DNA of 64,000 nucleotides. It comes from Actinobacteria bacterium IMCC26103. Its GTDB lineage: Bacteria > Actinomycetota > Actinomycetes > Nanopelagicales > Nanopelagicaceae. A program made the position numbers and the translations under genes. The DNA lies in assembly GCA_002284875.1 (NCBI GenBank), contig CP015604.1, positions 744,001 to 808,000 of the forward strand, in the 5' to 3' direction. Every line of letters begins with the position of its first letter. Position 1 is the stretch's first letter. Of this stretch, positions 1 through 10,710 are shown in pieces. The notes below the pieces were generated by a model, which searched no databases, was not told the origin of the DNA, and worked only from the letters and a program-made list of their open reading frames with translations.

Positions 1-1
1 C

Positions 2-1312
2 CATCATTCACCACACCGCAAAGCAACATCGGGTTCACAAGGTTATGGCGATCGTAAAGATGGTACATATGGTGAAGATTTAATTCTGCCAGTCCCAAAT
101 GGCACAGTTGTACTAGACGATAAAGGCAATCAACTTGCAGATTTAATTGGTATCGGAACAACTTTTCTTGCTGCCCAAGGTGGACACGGGGGACTGGGCA
201 ACTTAGCTCTCTCATCTTCTAAGCGTCGCGCACCAGGCTTTGCACTTCTCGGAGAGCCAGGCGAAGAACGCACTCTTTACTTAGAACTTAAATCTGTTGC
301 TGATATTGCACTCGTTGGATACCCAAGCGCCGGTAAGTCATCTCTTATTGCAGCAATTTCGGCTGCTCGCCCAAAGATTGCTGATTATCCATTTACAACT
401 CTGGTTCCTAACTTAGGCGTTGTTCAAGCAGGAGATACACGTTTCACTGTTGCAGATGTTCCAGGTTTAATTCCTGGCGCATCACAAGGTAAAGGTTTAG
501 GCCTGGAATTCTTACGTCACGTAGAACGGTGTGTGGCTTTAGTTCATGTACTCGATTGCGGAACTCTAGAAACAGATCGCGATCCAGTAAAAGATTTAGA
601 GATCATTGAACAAGAGCTTGCGCAATACGGTGGGCTAGAAGATCGCATTCGTATTGTTGCGCTAAATAAAATTGATCTACCTGATGGTAAAGCGATGGCA
701 GATATGGTTGCGCAGACTTTGCGCGATAGGGGCTATGAGGTTTATGCAGTATCGGCGGCAAGCCGCGAAGGTTTACAAGAGTTGCTCTATGCCATGGCGC
801 GCTTAGTTCAGAAAGCGCGTGCTGCAGTCGTTACTGACGAGCGCACTCGAATTATCTTGCGTCCAACCGCTGTCGATGATTCTGGATTTACCGTGCAGGC
901 AAATGCCGATGGTTCATTTAGCGTGCGCGGACAGAAAGTTGTTCGCTGGGTTCGCCAAACAAACTTTAAAAATGCGGAAGCAATCGGTTACTTGGCAGAT
1001 CGCCTTGCACAATTAGGCGTTGAAAAAGATCTATTTAAAAAAGGCGCCGTCGCCGGCAGTGAAGTTCGTATCGGTTCTGGCGATAACGAGGTCGTCTTCG
1101 AATGGGAGCCAACTATCGAAGCTGGCGCAGAACAATTAGCCGGACATTTACATCGCCGTGGCGAGGATTCTCGCCTGGAAGGTGCCTGGGTTGTAGAAGA
1201 AAAGGTTGTCGATCAACTATCTGATGATGAAATTGCGCAACAATGGGAGTACAACGTGGAGGACCCAAAAACTCCACGCTTGATCGAGCCACAACCAAGC
1301 GAGGATAAGTAA
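2..1312 (+). CDS. obg: GTPase Obg (CgtA), 5' end outside window
   Basis: Ribosome-associated GTPase that acts in late assembly of the 50S subunit and in stress control. The frame is open from base 2, so the start codon lies upstream; roughly 60 N-terminal residues are missing compared with the family. The visible part has the end of the glycine-rich Obg fold (GGHGGLGN), the P-loop GYPSAGKS at visible residues 106-113, switch motif DVPG and the NKID guanine-specificity motif. A C-terminal OCT domain follows (from about [10 protein letters not shown] to FEWEP) and then an acidic tail. The stop codon is followed directly by the proB ATG, so the two genes are probably co-transcribed. Identity is secure. 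Confidence 0.96.
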   Translation, partial: HHSPHRKATSGSQGYGDRKDGTYGEDLILPVPNGTVVLDDKGNQLADLIGIGTTFLAAQGGHGGLGNLALSSSKRRAPGFALLGEPGEERTLYLELKSVADIALVGYPSAGKSSLIAAISAARPKIADYPFTTLVPNLGVVQAGDTRFTVADVPGLIPGASQGKGLGLEFLRHVERCVALVHVLDCGTLETDRDPVKDLEIIEQELAQYGGLEDRIRIVALNKIDLPDGKAMADMVAQTLRDRGYEVYAVSAASREGLQELLYAMARLVQKARAAVVTDERTRIILRPTAVDDSGFTVQANADGSFSVRGQKVVRWVRQTNFKNAEAIGYLADRLAQLGVEKDLFKKGAVAGSEVRIGSGDNEVVFEWEPTIEAGAEQLAGHLHRRGEDSRLEGAWVVEEKVVDQLSDDEIAQQWEYNVEDPKTPRLIEPQPSEDK

Positions 1313-2431
1313 ATGAGCCGCAGCGCAGTAACTTCTGCCAAACGCGTTGTCATTAAAATTGGCTCTTCATCTCTTACTGGTACTGCCGGTTCTAAGTTAG
1401 ATAACAACGCTGTCTCGAAAATTGCAGATCTAATTGCCTCTCTTCGTTCGCGCGGATCAGAAGTTGTTCTAGTTTCATCTGGTGCAATTGCTGCTGGCCT
1501 TGCACCATTGGGCTTAAACGCACGCCCTAAGGATCTAGCCACTCAACAAGCGGCAGCCTCTGTTGGCCAAGGTTTATTGATCGCCAAATACAACGAAAAT
1601 TTCACACGCCATAACTTGGTTTCATCCCAAGTTCTCTTGACGACCGAAGATGTCGTGCGCCGCTCGCATTATCAAAATGCGCAGCAGACCCTAAATAAAT
1701 TGCTTTCACTTGGCGTTGTGCCAATCATCAACGAGAACGATTCAGTTGGAACCCAAGAGATCCGCTTTGGCGATAACGATCGTTTAGCGGCCCTTGTCGC
1801 CTTGCTTATCGGTGCAGATTTACTCGTGTTGATCTCAGATGTTGATGCTTTATACGATGCGCCACCTTCACAGGCCGGTGCCAAAGCAATTCACTTTGTA
1901 GATCGCATCAGCGATATCGAAAAGATTGAAGTTGGTGGAGTTGGTTCATCTGGCGTGGGCAGCGGGGGAATGGTCACCAAGATTGAAGCTGCGCGGATAT
2001 CGACCAGCGCAGGTATTCCAATGTTGCTAACTTCTTTAGAAAAATCAGTTGGCGCGTTGACTGGTGATGAGTCTGGAACTTTATTTGCCGCTCACGGCAC
2101 GCGTTCTACTTCACGTCTACTTTGGTTGGCACATGCCTCAACTCCGCGCGGGCGCTTAATCCTTGATGCTGGTGCAGTAACTGCAATTCTTGAACGTGGT
2201 GTCTCACTTCTGCCTGCTGGTGTAAGTGCAGTCGAAGGTGAATTCATTGCCGGCGATACCGTTGAACTAGTAAGTGCGGATAAGAAAGTTATCGCCCGTG
2301 GGTTAGTCGCTTTTGATTCAGATGAAATCCCACAAATGTTGGGGCGTTCGACAAAAGAGCTGGCTGCATCATTGGGCGCTGAATATGAGCGTGAACTAGT
2401 TCACCGCGATGATTTAGTACTCCTTGATTAA
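1313..2431 (+). CDS. proB: glutamate 5-kinase
   Basis: Phosphorylates L-glutamate with ATP, the first committed step of proline synthesis, in the cytoplasm. The 372-residue protein has the amino-acid kinase fold with KIGSSSLT at the N-terminus, SSGAIAAGL, NENDSVG and FGDNDRLAALVA in the substrate and nucleotide region, and GSGGMVTKIEAA. From about residue 275 onward there is a C-terminal PUA domain, as in full-length bacterial ProB. The ATG directly follows the obg stop with no spacer, and proA follows after 23 bases. Feedback inhibition by proline is a family property and is not visible in the sequence. Confidence 0.96.
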   Translation: MSRSAVTSAKRVVIKIGSSSLTGTAGSKLDNNAVSKIADLIASLRSRGSEVVLVSSGAIAAGLAPLGLNARPKDLATQQAAASVGQGLLIAKYNENFTRHNLVSSQVLLTTEDVVRRSHYQNAQQTLNKLLSLGVVPIINENDSVGTQEIRFGDNDRLAALVALLIGADLLVLISDVDALYDAPPSQAGAKAIHFVDRISDIEKIEVGGVGSSGVGSGGMVTKIEAARISTSAGIPMLLTSLEKSVGALTGDESGTLFAAHGTRSTSRLLWLAHASTPRGRLILDAGAVTAILERGVSLLPAGVSAVEGEFIAGDTVELVSADKKVIARGLVAFDSDEIPQMLGRSTKELAASLGAEYERELVHRDDLVLLD

Positions 2432-2442
2432 TTAGAAAACGA

Positions 2443-2448
2443 TAAACT
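2443..2448 (+). promoter_or_regulatory. candidate -10 element for leaderless proA
   Basis: TAAACT ends 6 bases before the proA ATG, in a gap with no Shine-Dalgarno match. With the normal 6-7 base distance from -10 to transcription start, the transcript would begin at or next to the ATG. No convincing -35 is seen. Confidence 0.5.
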
Positions 2449-2454
2449 TTTCCT

Positions 2455-3723
2455 ATGGATGCCGTCGCAATTGTTTCGGAGTTAGCGCTCAAAGCGCGCA
2501 CGGCTGCCCGCACGCTATCTACGACAACTGGTGCCGAGCGCAAAGCGGCTTTGTATGCCATTGCTGCTGCTATCGAATCACGCAGCGCCGAAATTCTCAA
2601 AGCAAATGGTGAAGATATTGCACGGGCGATAGCTGAAGATATGCACCCACAAATGCAGGATCGATTGCTCCTTACTGAATCACGCATCACCGGAATGGCA
2701 AATGGCGCACGCTTAGTAGCCGATCTGCCAGATCCGCTAGGCCAGGTCTTGCGCAAATCAACTCTGCCAAATGGTTTAGATCTAAAACAGATCTCTGTTC
2801 CATTCGGCGTTATCGGAATGGTTTATGAAGCTCGTCCAAATGTGACGGTAGATGCGGCAGTAATTTTATTGATGTCCGGTAACGCAGCGCTTTTGCGCGG
2901 CTCATCAACTGCTGCTGCCAGCAACCAGATTCTTGTCACTGTAATTCGTGATGCGCTAGCCACAACCAAGATTTCACCAGAGGTAATTCAGCTAGTTCCA
3001 TCGCAAGATCGTGCCACTGTTAAGGCGCTATTGAATGCGCGCGGCAAAGTCGACTTGGTAATTCCCCGCGGCAGCGCCGCGCTAATTCGGATGGTCGTCG
3101 ACGAGTCAACTGTGCCAACAATCGAAACCGGCGCCGGTGTTTGCCATGTCTATGTCGATGAATTTGCGGATATTGAAAAAGCGCTGCCGATCGTAATTAA
3201 CTCAAAGACTCACCGCCCAAGTGTTTGCAATGCTGCTGAGACTTTATTGGTCCACCGCGCGATCGCACCTATCTTCTTGCCAATGGCGCTAAAAGCTTTA
3301 TCTGATGCGGGCGTTATCTTGCATGCTGATGCAACTGCCCAAAAAGTTGCCGAAAAGTTTGGTATTTCCGCAACAGCTGCAACAGATGAGAATTGGTGCA
3401 CGGAATACGGAATTCTCGAGATGAACGTCGGCGTAGTTGATTCAGTAGATGCGGCAGCAGATCACATCGCTAAGTACGGAACCAATCACACCGAAGCTAT
3501 CGTTACTGAAAATCAAGCCAGCGCAGATCGTTTCATTGCGTTATCTGATTGCGCCGCTGTCATGGTAAATACTTCAACTAGATTTACTGATGGTGAACAG
3601 ATGGGATTCGGCGCCGAAATCGGTATCTCAAATCAGAAGTTGCATGCCCGCGGTCCTATGGGGCTTGAAGCAATGACAACTACTACTTGGATCGTCACCG
3701 GCAACGGTCAAATTCGCAACTAA
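2455..3723 (+). CDS. proA: glutamate-5-semialdehyde dehydrogenase (gamma-glutamyl phosphate reductase)
   Basis: NADPH-dependent reduction of gamma-glutamyl phosphate to glutamate semialdehyde, the second step of proline synthesis; the product cyclises spontaneously. The 422-residue protein belongs to the aldehyde dehydrogenase superfamily. The catalytic cysteine is about residue 258, in SVCNAAETLLV, preceded by ETGAGVCHVYVD. The length is typical for ProA. Although it lies 23 bases behind proB, a TAAACT hexamer 6 bases before the ATG suggests it may also have its own leaderless transcript. In many actinobacteria nadD and rsfS follow proA; here gatC follows instead. Confidence 0.96.
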   Translation: MDAVAIVSELALKARTAARTLSTTTGAERKAALYAIAAAIESRSAEILKANGEDIARAIAEDMHPQMQDRLLLTESRITGMANGARLVADLPDPLGQVLRKSTLPNGLDLKQISVPFGVIGMVYEARPNVTVDAAVILLMSGNAALLRGSSTAAASNQILVTVIRDALATTKISPEVIQLVPSQDRATVKALLNARGKVDLVIPRGSAALIRMVVDESTVPTIETGAGVCHVYVDEFADIEKALPIVINSKTHRPSVCNAAETLLVHRAIAPIFLPMALKALSDAGVILHADATAQKVAEKFGISATAATDENWCTEYGILEMNVGVVDSVDAAADHIAKYGTNHTEAIVTENQASADRFIALSDCAAVMVNTSTRFTDGEQMGFGAEIGISNQKLHARGPMGLEAMTTTTWIVTGNGQIRN

Positions 3724-3751
3724 CCCCGATTCTCATTAAACTCAAGGCACT

Positions 3752-4051
3752 ATGAGCAGCCTCTCCCGCGATGATGTAGCCAAACTGGCTTCCCTTGCTC
3801 GTATTGAAATGACTGAAGAAGAGCTGGTAAATCTAGCCTCTCAATTTGGCAGCATTCTGGATGCGGTAGCTCGAGTGCAAGAACTTAATTTAGATGGCGT
3901 AAAGGCAACTTCTCATCCGCAGCCACTAGAAAATATCTTTAGAGACGATGTAGTTCAACCCAGCCTTACTCCAGATCAAGCGCTCTCGGGCGCACCTGCA
4001 CAAGAGGAACAGCGCTTCCGTGTTCCGCAAATTCTTGGTGAAGCAGAATGA
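3752..4051 (+). CDS. gatC: Asp-tRNA(Asn)/Glu-tRNA(Gln) amidotransferase subunit C
   Basis: Small subunit that stabilises the GatCAB complex, which converts misacylated Glu-tRNA(Gln) and/or Asp-tRNA(Asn) to the correct amidated form. It is 99 residues, the usual size, with the typical start ([20 protein letters not shown]) and the C-terminal stretch [10 protein letters not shown]. Its last codons overlap gatA by four bases (ATGA), which points to translational coupling. The ATG is 28 bases after proA and has only a weak AAGG nearby. Confidence 0.95.
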   Translation: MSSLSRDDVAKLASLARIEMTEEELVNLASQFGSILDAVARVQELNLDGVKATSHPQPLENIFRDDVVQPSLTPDQALSGAPAQEEQRFRVPQILGEAE

Positions 4052-5544
4052 TAAAAAATACCGCAGCCCAAATGTCAGCTGCCTTGGAAAAAGGCGAGAC
4101 AACTTCTGTCGAACTAACGAAACTTCATTTAGATCGCATTTCAGATGTTGATAATAAAGTTAAAGCATTTCTTCATGTTGATGGTGAGAGTGCGCTAAAG
4201 CAAGCAGCTGCCGTTGACGCAGATCGTGCTAGCGGTAAGAAACTTGACCCACTAGCGGGTGTTCCACTGGCGTTAAAAGATGTTTTAGCTCAAGAAGGTG
4301 TACCAACAACTGCTGGTTCAAAGATCCTGCAAGGCTGGAAGCCACCATATGACTCAAGTGTCGTTACTAAATTAAAGGCGGCCGGCGTTGTAATTTTAGG
4401 TAAAACCAATATGGATGAATTTGCGATGGGCTCATCTACTGAAAATTCTGGTTATGGCCCAACCTTTAATCCTTGGGATTTAACTCGCACACCTGGTGGC
4501 TCTAGCGGTGGATCGGCAGCAGCAGTTAGCGCCTTTGAAGCACCTCTTGCAATTGGTTCTGATACTGGTGGATCTATTCGCCAACCAGCAGCGCTAACTG
4601 GAATCGTTGGAGTTCGCCCGACTTATGGTGCGGTATCTCGTTATGGGCTAATTGCTTACTCATCTAGTTTGGATCAAGCAGGTCCCTTCGGTCGTACCGT
4701 TTTAGATGCTGCGATGTTGCACGAAGTTATTGCTGGTCACGATCCAAGAGATGCAACAAGTATCAACGCACCAGTTCCAGCAGTTGTTGCCGCTGCAAAA
4801 TCTGGTGATGTAAAAGGTTTAAAGATAGGTGTGATTAAGCAGCTACAAGGCGATGGCTATCAGATAGGCGTGCAGGCAAGGTTTAATGAGTCGCTAGATA
4901 TTTTGTCATCTCTTGGTGCGCAAATTGTGCAAGTCGATTGCCCAAGTTTTGAATACGCACTTGCTGCATATTATTTGATTGCTCCATCGGAATGTTCTTC
5001 CAACTTAGCTCGCTTTGATGCGATGCGTTATGGCCTGCGTACTGGTGATAACGATGGGGCATCGGCAGAGACTGTTATGAATGCAACTCGCGAAGCAGGC
5101 TTTGGCCGCGAGGTAAAGCGCCGCATCATCTTGGGTACTTATGCACTTTCTTCTGGCTATTACGATGCTTATTACGGGAGCGCCCAAAAGATTCGCACCT
5201 TAATAATCGAAGATTACAAGAAAGCCTTTGTGCAAGCAGATGTACTTGTATCTCCAACTTCGCCAATTACTGCATTTAAAATCGGGGAAAAATCTGAAGA
5301 TCCAATCGCGATGTACTTAGCTGACGTTGCAACCATCCCGGTAAACCTTGCTGGTATTTGCGGAATGAGCTTGCCAGCAGGTTTAGCTGATGAAGATAAC
5401 TTGCCGGTTGGTTTCCAGATCATGGCACCTGCCATGCAAGATCAAAGACTTTATCAAGTTGGTGCTGGCCTAGAAGCAGCGCTTGTTTCTAAATGGGGCG
5501 GATATCTAATTTCGAAAGCACCCGCGTTAGGAGGTGCCAAATAA
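4048..5544 (+). CDS. gatA: Asp-tRNA(Asn)/Glu-tRNA(Gln) amidotransferase subunit A
   Basis: Glutaminase subunit of GatCAB: it releases ammonia from glutamine and passes it to GatB. The 498-residue protein carries the amidase-signature region with the glycine/serine-rich core [13 protein letters not shown] and [13 protein letters not shown], which holds the Ser-cisSer-Lys triad; the lysine is in LALKDVL. The gene starts inside gatC (ATGA overlap) and its TAA shares a base with the gatB ATG, so the three subunits are probably made in equal amounts from one mRNA. Confidence 0.97.
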   Translation: MIKNTAAQMSAALEKGETTSVELTKLHLDRISDVDNKVKAFLHVDGESALKQAAAVDADRASGKKLDPLAGVPLALKDVLAQEGVPTTAGSKILQGWKPPYDSSVVTKLKAAGVVILGKTNMDEFAMGSSTENSGYGPTFNPWDLTRTPGGSSGGSAAAVSAFEAPLAIGSDTGGSIRQPAALTGIVGVRPTYGAVSRYGLIAYSSSLDQAGPFGRTVLDAAMLHEVIAGHDPRDATSINAPVPAVVAAAKSGDVKGLKIGVIKQLQGDGYQIGVQARFNESLDILSSLGAQIVQVDCPSFEYALAAYYLIAPSECSSNLARFDAMRYGLRTGDNDGASAETVMNATREAGFGREVKRRIILGTYALSSGYYDAYYGSAQKIRTLIIEDYKKAFVQADVLVSPTSPITAFKIGEKSEDPIAMYLADVATIPVNLAGICGMSLPAGLADEDNLPVGFQIMAPAMQDQRLYQVGAGLEAALVSKWGGYLISKAPALGGAK

Positions 5545-7046
5545 TGGCGCTTTCATACGATGATGTAATGGCTAAATACGAACCAGTATTAGGTCTGGAA
5601 GTTCACGTTGAGTTAAATACTGAATCAAAGATGTTCTGCTCATGCAGCACAACTTTCGGGGGAGAACCGAATACCCAGACTTGCCCGGTCTGCTTGGCCT
5701 TGCCTGGCGCGCTTCCAGTTGTAAACGCGAAAGCGATTGAATCAACAATCAAGATTGGTTTGGCGCTAAATTGCCAGATCGCACCGTATAGCCGCTTTGC
5801 CCGTAAAAACTATTTCTATCCAGATATGCCAAAGAACTTCCAGATTTCACAATATGACGAACCAATTTGTTTTGATGGTTTCGTTGATGTTGAAATCGAA
5901 ACTGATGAGGGTCCAAAACAGTTCCGCATAGAAATTGAACGCGTTCACATGGAGGAAGACACCGGTAAGTCACTTCACGTCGGTGGCGCCACTGGTCGTA
6001 TTCACGGCGCGGAATATTCACTTCTTGATTACAACCGCGCTGGAATACCTCTTGTAGAAATCGTTACCAAGATTGTTCCGGGCACAGGCAAGTACGCCCC
6101 AGAAGTTGCCAAGGCCTACGTTGCCGAACTTCGCGATATTTTGCGCGGCCTAAAAGTCTCTGATGTAAAGATGGAGCAAGGTTCTCTTCGCTGTGATGCC
6201 AACGTTTCACTGCGCCTGATCGGCTCTGATGTTCTTGGCACACGTTCTGAAACCAAAAACGTTAACTCGCTTCGCTCAGTCGAACGCGCTATCCGTGGTG
6301 AAATGATCCGCCACGCAGAGTTATTAAATGGTGGAAAGAAAGTTAAGCAAGAGACTCGTCACTTCCAAGAAGATACTGGCCTTACTCGCTCGGGCCGTTC
6401 CAAAGAACAGGCTGAGGATTATCGTTACTTCCCAGAACCAGATTTGGTACCAGTAGCACCAGCTGCGGCATGGATTGAAGAACTTCGCGCGCAACAGCCA
6501 GAGCGCCCATCGCTTCGTCGCAAGAGATTGAAAGAACAGTGGGCAGTGCCCGATAAAGAAATGGCGGCGATGATTAACGCTGATGTATTAGATATTGTCG
6601 AAGAGACTGTTTTATTGGGGGCAGAGCCAACTAAAGCGCGCACTTGGTGGCTTGGTGAAATTTCACGGCTTGCAAATGAGAAAGATGTTGCAATTGCCGA
6701 TCTTTCAATTACACCGAAAGATGTCGCAGATATTGTTGCGCTAGTCGCCGCTGGCGAACTTACAGATAAGTTAGCTCGTCAAGTTGTCGAAGGCGTAATT
6801 GCGGGGGAGGGAACTCCAAGTGAGGTTGTCGCCAAGCGCGGTATTAAAGTTGTAAACGATGATGGTGCACTTATGGCAGCGATTGAAAAGGTTTGCGCAG
6901 AACAAGCAGAGACTGCAGATAAGGTGCGGGCGGGCCATGTTCCTGCAGCTGGTGCGCTAATTGGCGCAGTCATGAAAGAGACAAAGGGCCAAGCAGATGC
7001 CGCTCGGGTGCGTGAATTACTATTAAAGCATTTGGGTCAAGGATAG
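5544..7046 (+). CDS. gatB: Asp-tRNA(Asn)/Glu-tRNA(Gln) amidotransferase subunit B
   Basis: Subunit that phosphorylates and amidates the misacylated aminoacyl-tRNA. It is 500 residues from the ATG in TAATG (one-base overlap with gatA). A strong AGGAGG at 5529-5534 fixes this start; an in-frame TTG at 5493 lies inside gatA and is not preferred. The N-terminal part has GLEVHVEL, the zinc-type cysteines in MFCSCS and CPVCLALPG, and [16 protein letters not shown]. The C-terminal YqeY-like tRNA-binding domain follows. The presence of gatCAB suggests that this organism makes Gln-tRNA and/or Asn-tRNA indirectly. Confidence 0.96.
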   Translation: MALSYDDVMAKYEPVLGLEVHVELNTESKMFCSCSTTFGGEPNTQTCPVCLALPGALPVVNAKAIESTIKIGLALNCQIAPYSRFARKNYFYPDMPKNFQISQYDEPICFDGFVDVEIETDEGPKQFRIEIERVHMEEDTGKSLHVGGATGRIHGAEYSLLDYNRAGIPLVEIVTKIVPGTGKYAPEVAKAYVAELRDILRGLKVSDVKMEQGSLRCDANVSLRLIGSDVLGTRSETKNVNSLRSVERAIRGEMIRHAELLNGGKKVKQETRHFQEDTGLTRSGRSKEQAEDYRYFPEPDLVPVAPAAAWIEELRAQQPERPSLRRKRLKEQWAVPDKEMAAMINADVLDIVEETVLLGAEPTKARTWWLGEISRLANEKDVAIADLSITPKDVADIVALVAAGELTDKLARQVVEGVIAGEGTPSEVVAKRGIKVVNDDGALMAAIEKVCAEQAETADKVRAGHVPAAGALIGAVMKETKGQADAARVRELLLKHLGQG

Positions 7047-7055
7047 GATTAGTAA

Positions 7056-8729
7056 ATGTCTAACATGAAGCCACGTTCAGGAATGGTCACCGATGGCTTA
7101 GAACGCGCCCCTGCCCGCGGAATGTTGCGCGCTGTTGGAATGACAGATGAAGATTGGGTGAAACCTCAGATTGGTATTGCATCCTCTTGGAATGAAATCA
7201 CCCCATGTAATTTATCGTTAGACCGTTTGGCGAAAGCTTCCAAGCAAGGCGTAATTGATGCTGGTGGCTTCCCAATGCAATTTGGCACGATCTCTGTCTC
7301 TGATGGAATTTCTATGGGACACGTTGGCATGCATTACTCACTTGTATCGCGCGAAGTTATCGCAGATTCAGTCGAAACGGTTATGCAAGCAGAGCGTTTA
7401 GATGGAATGGTCACATTTGCTGGGTGCGATAAATCACTTCCCGGAATGATGATGGCGGCAGCACGTATCGATGTGGCATCGGTCTTTGTTTATGCCGGAT
7501 CAACTCTGCCTGGCCAAGTAGATGGTAAAGATGTAACGATCATCGATGCCTTCGAAGCAGTTGGTGCATGCGCACGTGGGTTAATTACTCAAGAGCGCGT
7601 AGATCAAATTGAACGTGCGATTTGTCCAGGTGAAGGCGCTTGCGGCGGCATGTACACCGCAAACACAATGGCCACAGTTGGGGAAGCAATTGGACTCTCA
7701 CTTCCAGGATCGGCTGCGCCTCCTGCCGTAGATCGTCGTCGTGATGCCTTTGCAGTCGCATCGGGTGCAGCGGTTGTAAATATGATCAAACTTGGACTTA
7801 CTACGCGTGACATTTTGACAAAGCGCGCCTTTGAAAATGCAATTACTGCAGTTATGGCACTTGGTGGATCGACCAACGCAGTGCTTCATCTACTTGCAAT
7901 TGCTCACGAAGCAGAAGTTGATTTATCACTCGATGATTTCCACCGTATTGGTTCAAAGGTGCCGCTACTTGGTGATCTAAAGCCATTTGGTCGTTATGTA
8001 ATGAGCGATATGGATAAAGTCGGCGGAGTTCCCGTTGTTCTAAAAGCCCTCCTTGATGCTGGTTTATTACACGGTGATGTAATGACAGTTACCGGTAAGA
8101 CCATGGCCGAAAACCTTGCAGGTATTAATCCGCCCGATGTAGATGGCGATATTTTGCATGCTATTTCAACACCGCTATCTACCGATGTCGGAATCACGAT
8201 CTTGGGCGGTTCTCTTGCATCTGATGGCGCAGTCTGTAAGACAGCTGGAATCGGAATCGAAACATTTGAAGGACCAGCACGTGTCTTCGAACGCGAACAA
8301 GCGGCGATGGAAGCTTTAGAAAATGGAACGATTCAAGCCGGTGATGTAGTCGTAATTCGCTATGAAGGTCCAAAGGGTGGACCAGGAATGCGCGAGATGT
8401 TAATGATTACAGGAGCGATTAAAGGCGCAGGACTTGGTAAATCAACTTTGTTATTAACAGATGGTCGCTTCTCTGGTGGATCAACCGGCCTTTGCGTCGG
8501 ACATGTTGCACCAGAAGCGGTCGATGGTGGGCCAATTGCATTTATTAAAGATGGCGATCGAGTTCGTATCGATATCAAGGCTCGCACCTTGGATCTCTTA
8601 GTAGAACCGGCAGAACTTGCCGCCCGCAAAGTCGGCTGGAAACCAATTCCTCACAAATTCACCCGCGGGGTCTTGGCAAAGTATTCAAAGACCGTTGGCT
8701 CTGCCTCAAAGGGCGCAGTCTGCGGCTAG
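7056..8729 (+). CDS. ilvD: dihydroxy-acid dehydratase
   Basis: Iron-sulfur enzyme that dehydrates 2,3-dihydroxy-isovalerate and -methylvalerate, a shared late step of valine, leucine and isoleucine synthesis. The 557-residue protein shows family cysteine motifs in [12 protein letters not shown] and [14 protein letters not shown], and the C-terminal [20 protein letters not shown]. It starts 9 bases after gatB and may be read from the same transcript. The ilvB attenuator follows, so ilvBNC can be controlled independently of ilvD. Confidence 0.97.
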   Translation: MSNMKPRSGMVTDGLERAPARGMLRAVGMTDEDWVKPQIGIASSWNEITPCNLSLDRLAKASKQGVIDAGGFPMQFGTISVSDGISMGHVGMHYSLVSREVIADSVETVMQAERLDGMVTFAGCDKSLPGMMMAAARIDVASVFVYAGSTLPGQVDGKDVTIIDAFEAVGACARGLITQERVDQIERAICPGEGACGGMYTANTMATVGEAIGLSLPGSAAPPAVDRRRDAFAVASGAAVVNMIKLGLTTRDILTKRAFENAITAVMALGGSTNAVLHLLAIAHEAEVDLSLDDFHRIGSKVPLLGDLKPFGRYVMSDMDKVGGVPVVLKALLDAGLLHGDVMTVTGKTMAENLAGINPPDVDGDILHAISTPLSTDVGITILGGSLASDGAVCKTAGIGIETFEGPARVFEREQAAMEALENGTIQAGDVVVIRYEGPKGGPGMREMLMITGAIKGAGLGKSTLLLTDGRFSGGSTGLCVGHVAPEAVDGGPIAFIKDGDRVRIDIKARTLDLLVEPAELAARKVGWKPIPHKFTRGVLAKYSKTVGSASKGAVCG

Positions 8730-8737
8730 TTTCACAA

Positions 8738-8757
8738 TTTGAGACTTACATCTCAAA
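8738..8757 (+). other. dyad TTTGAGA/TCTCAAA in ilvD-ilvB gap
   Basis: A perfect 7-bp inverted repeat (8738-8744 and 8751-8757) with a 6-base loop lies just after ilvD. There is no U-run behind it, so it is a poor terminator. Its arms partly match the arms of the terminator at 8876-8893 (TGAG with CTCA), so it could take part in alternative folding of the ilvB leader, or it could be a protein operator. The role is unproven. Confidence 0.35.
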
Positions 8758-8795
8758 CCTTGACTGATATGCCTTCGCCGATGGAGAATAAGCCC

Positions 8796-8852
8796 ATGCA
8801 AAAGAAGCTCGCGCTCATCTCGTCATCTGTAATTGTGGTGGTGATTCGATAG
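8796..8852 (+). CDS. ilvL: ilvB leader peptide (attenuation)
   Basis: Short frame encoding MQKKLALISSSVIVVVIR then TAG. Nine of 18 residues are Ile, Val or Leu, with the cluster VIVVVI directly before the stop. A GGAG at 8783-8786 lies at good distance for translation initiation. A GC-rich hairpin begins at the stop codon, and a U-run terminator ends about 50 bases before ilvB. This is the standard layout of ribosome-mediated attenuation of acetolactate synthase genes, which is known in actinobacteria. Stalling at Ile/Val codons would be expected to raise ilvBN expression. Confidence 0.85.
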   Translation: MQKKLALISSSVIVVVIR

Positions 8853-8876
8853 CGCGTGCCTTTTTAAAGCACGCGC
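8852..8876 (+). promoter_or_regulatory. ilvB leader hairpin at the leader-peptide stop codon
   Basis: GCGCGTGC (8852-8859) pairs perfectly with GCACGCGC (8869-8876) around a 9-base loop. A ribosome that reaches the leader stop codon would cover the 5' arm; one stalled at the Val/Ile codons would leave it free. It abuts and shares one base with the terminator stem, so it is the likely switching element. The exact antiterminator pairing is not clear by eye. Confidence 0.6.
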
Positions 8877-8900
8877 CCTCAGATACCTGAGGGTTTTTTT
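8876..8900 (+). terminator. intrinsic terminator (ilvB attenuator)
   Basis: CCCTCAG (8876-8882), 4-base loop, CTGAGGG (8887-8893), then seven T. This is the clearest intrinsic terminator in the window. It lies between the leader peptide and ilvB, so it serves as the attenuator rather than as the end of an operon. Confidence 0.9.
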
Positions 8901-8949
8901 ATTTCAGAAATAAAGAGCAAGAACCGATAGCAAGGAAAGGAGTAAGAAG

Positions 8950-10710
8950 ATGGCACACGTACCAACGGCCAACGGCACAGTAATGACAGGAGCTACTTCA
9001 TTGGTCAAAAGCCTTGAAGCTGCCAATGTAGATGTGATGTTTGGAATTCCAGGCGGCGCAATTCTTCCTGCTTACGATCCGATCTATGACTCAACTATTC
9101 GTCACATCTTGGTTCGCCACGAACAAGGCGCAGGCCATGCAGCAACTGGTTATGCCCAAGTCACCGGACGCGCCGGAGTTTGTATCGCAACATCTGGACC
9201 AGGTGCCACCAACTTAGTCACACCGCTTGCTGATGCGGCGATGGATTCGGTTCCAATGGTTGCAATTACTGGACAGGTTCCATCAGTTGCAATTGGTACC
9301 GATGCATTCCAGGAAGCTGATATTCGCGGCATCACGATGCCATTTACTAAACATAATTTTCTAGTTACAAATCCAGATGAGATCCCACGCGTAATCGCTG
9401 AGGCATTTCATATTGCAACATCTGGTCGTCCAGGTCCCGTACTGGTGGATATCGCCAAAGATGCTCTGCAAAAGCAGACTTCTTATAACTGGCCAACTTC
9501 AATAAATCTGCCCGGTTACAATCCACAGATTCAACCAAACCAAGAAGCGATCAACGATGCGGCAGTGCTAATTGCACAATCTGCTAAACCGATCTTCTAT
9601 GTTGGTGGCGGTGTAATAAAGGCTAACGCTGCGCGCGAACTACTGGAACTTGCGCAATTACTTGGCGCACCTGTTGTTACAACATTGATGGCGCGCGGTG
9701 CATTTCCGGATTCACATCCGTTGCATCTGGGAATGCCTGGTATGCACGGAACGGTCGCTGCGGTAACTGGCTTACAAAAGGCGGATCTACTTATTACTTT
9801 AGGCGCACGTTTCGACGATCGCGTAACTGGCAAGCTTTCTACATTCGCACAGAACGCCAAGGTAATTCACGCAGATATTGATCCTGCCGAAATCGGCAAG
9901 AATCGTTACGCCGATGTTGCAGTAATTGGCGATGTTCGCGAAACCATTAAGGCTTTAATTCCTGCACTTACCGCAGCCCTTTCTAAGGGACGTGCCGATA
10001 TTTCTCCTTGGCTTGCCAGTATGAATAAATTAAAGGCAACTTATCCATTGGGTTATGACACACCAGCCGATGGTGCGCTCTCACCACAATTAGTAATCGA
10101 ACGCCTCGGCAAAATCTGTGGTCCTGACACAATCTTTGCAGCAGGCGTTGGTCAGCATCAGATGTGGGCTTCACAATTTATTAGTTATGAAAAGCCACGC
10201 ACCTGGCTTAACTCAGGTGGCGCCGGAACAATGGGCTATGCAGTACCTGCCGCAATGGGTGCAAAGGTTGGCGCACCGGATACAACTGTTTGGGCAATTG
10301 ATGGCGATGGCTGTTTCCAGATGACTAATCAAGAGTTGGTTACATGCGCGTTAAATAATATTCCAATCAAAGTTGCAATCATCAATAATGAAAGTCTAGG
10401 AATGGTTCGCCAGTGGCAGACCTTGTTCTATGACAGCCGTTATTCAAATACCAGCCTTGATTCAAAGCGCGTACCAAACTTCCCAATGTTGGCAGAAGCG
10501 ATGGGTTGCGTTGGCCTATCTTGCGAGAGCCCAGCAGATGTTGATGCGACTATCGAAAAGGCAATGTCGATCAACAACCAACCCGTTGTTGTCGATTTCC
10601 GAGTCCATCGTGATGCGATGGTCTGGCCGATGGTCGCTGCCGGTACATCTAACGATGAGATAATGATCGCCCGCGCAACTGCGCCTGACTGGGATTCACA
10701 GGAGCTCTAA
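8950..10710 (+). CDS. ilvB: acetolactate synthase, catalytic subunit
   Basis: Thiamine-diphosphate enzyme that forms acetolactate from two pyruvates, or acetohydroxybutyrate from pyruvate plus 2-oxobutyrate: the entry step to the branched-chain amino acids. It is 586 residues with the catalytic glutamate in [11 protein letters not shown] (Glu58), [16 protein letters not shown], and the TPP-binding segment from GDGCFQMT to INN in the C-terminal third. A good Shine-Dalgarno site (AAAGGAG, 8936-8942) precedes the ATG. The stop overlaps the ilvN ATG by one base (TAATG). Expression is probably governed by the upstream attenuator. Confidence 0.97.
   Translation: MAHVPTANGTVMTGATSLVKSLEAANVDVMFGIPGGAILPAYDPIYDSTIRHILVRHEQGAGHAATGYAQVTGRAGVCIATSGPGATNLVTPLADAAMDSVPMVAITGQVPSVAIGTDAFQEADIRGITMPFTKHNFLVTNPDEIPRVIAEAFHIATSGRPGPVLVDIAKDALQKQTSYNWPTSINLPGYNPQIQPNQEAINDAAVLIAQSAKPIFYVGGGVIKANAARELLELAQLLGAPVVTTLMARGAFPDSHPLHLGMPGMHGTVAAVTGLQKADLLITLGARFDDRVTGKLSTFAQNAKVIHADIDPAEIGKNRYADVAVIGDVRETIKALIPALTAALSKGRADISPWLASMNKLKATYPLGYDTPADGALSPQLVIERLGKICGPDTIFAAGVGQHQMWASQFISYEKPRTWLNSGGAGTMGYAVPAAMGAKVGAPDTTVWAIDGDGCFQMTNQELVTCALNNIPIKVAIINNESLGMVRQWQTLFYDSRYSNTSLDSKRVPNFPMLAEAMGCVGLSCESPADVDATIEKAMSINNQPVVVDFRVHRDAMVWPMVAAGTSNDEIMIARATAPDWDSQEL

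Noticed and set aside
533-1312. Separate small GTPase-like gene beginning at an internal start in obg
   Set aside because: The frame is continuous from base 2 and contains the Obg fold and P-loop upstream, so this is only the 3' part of obg.
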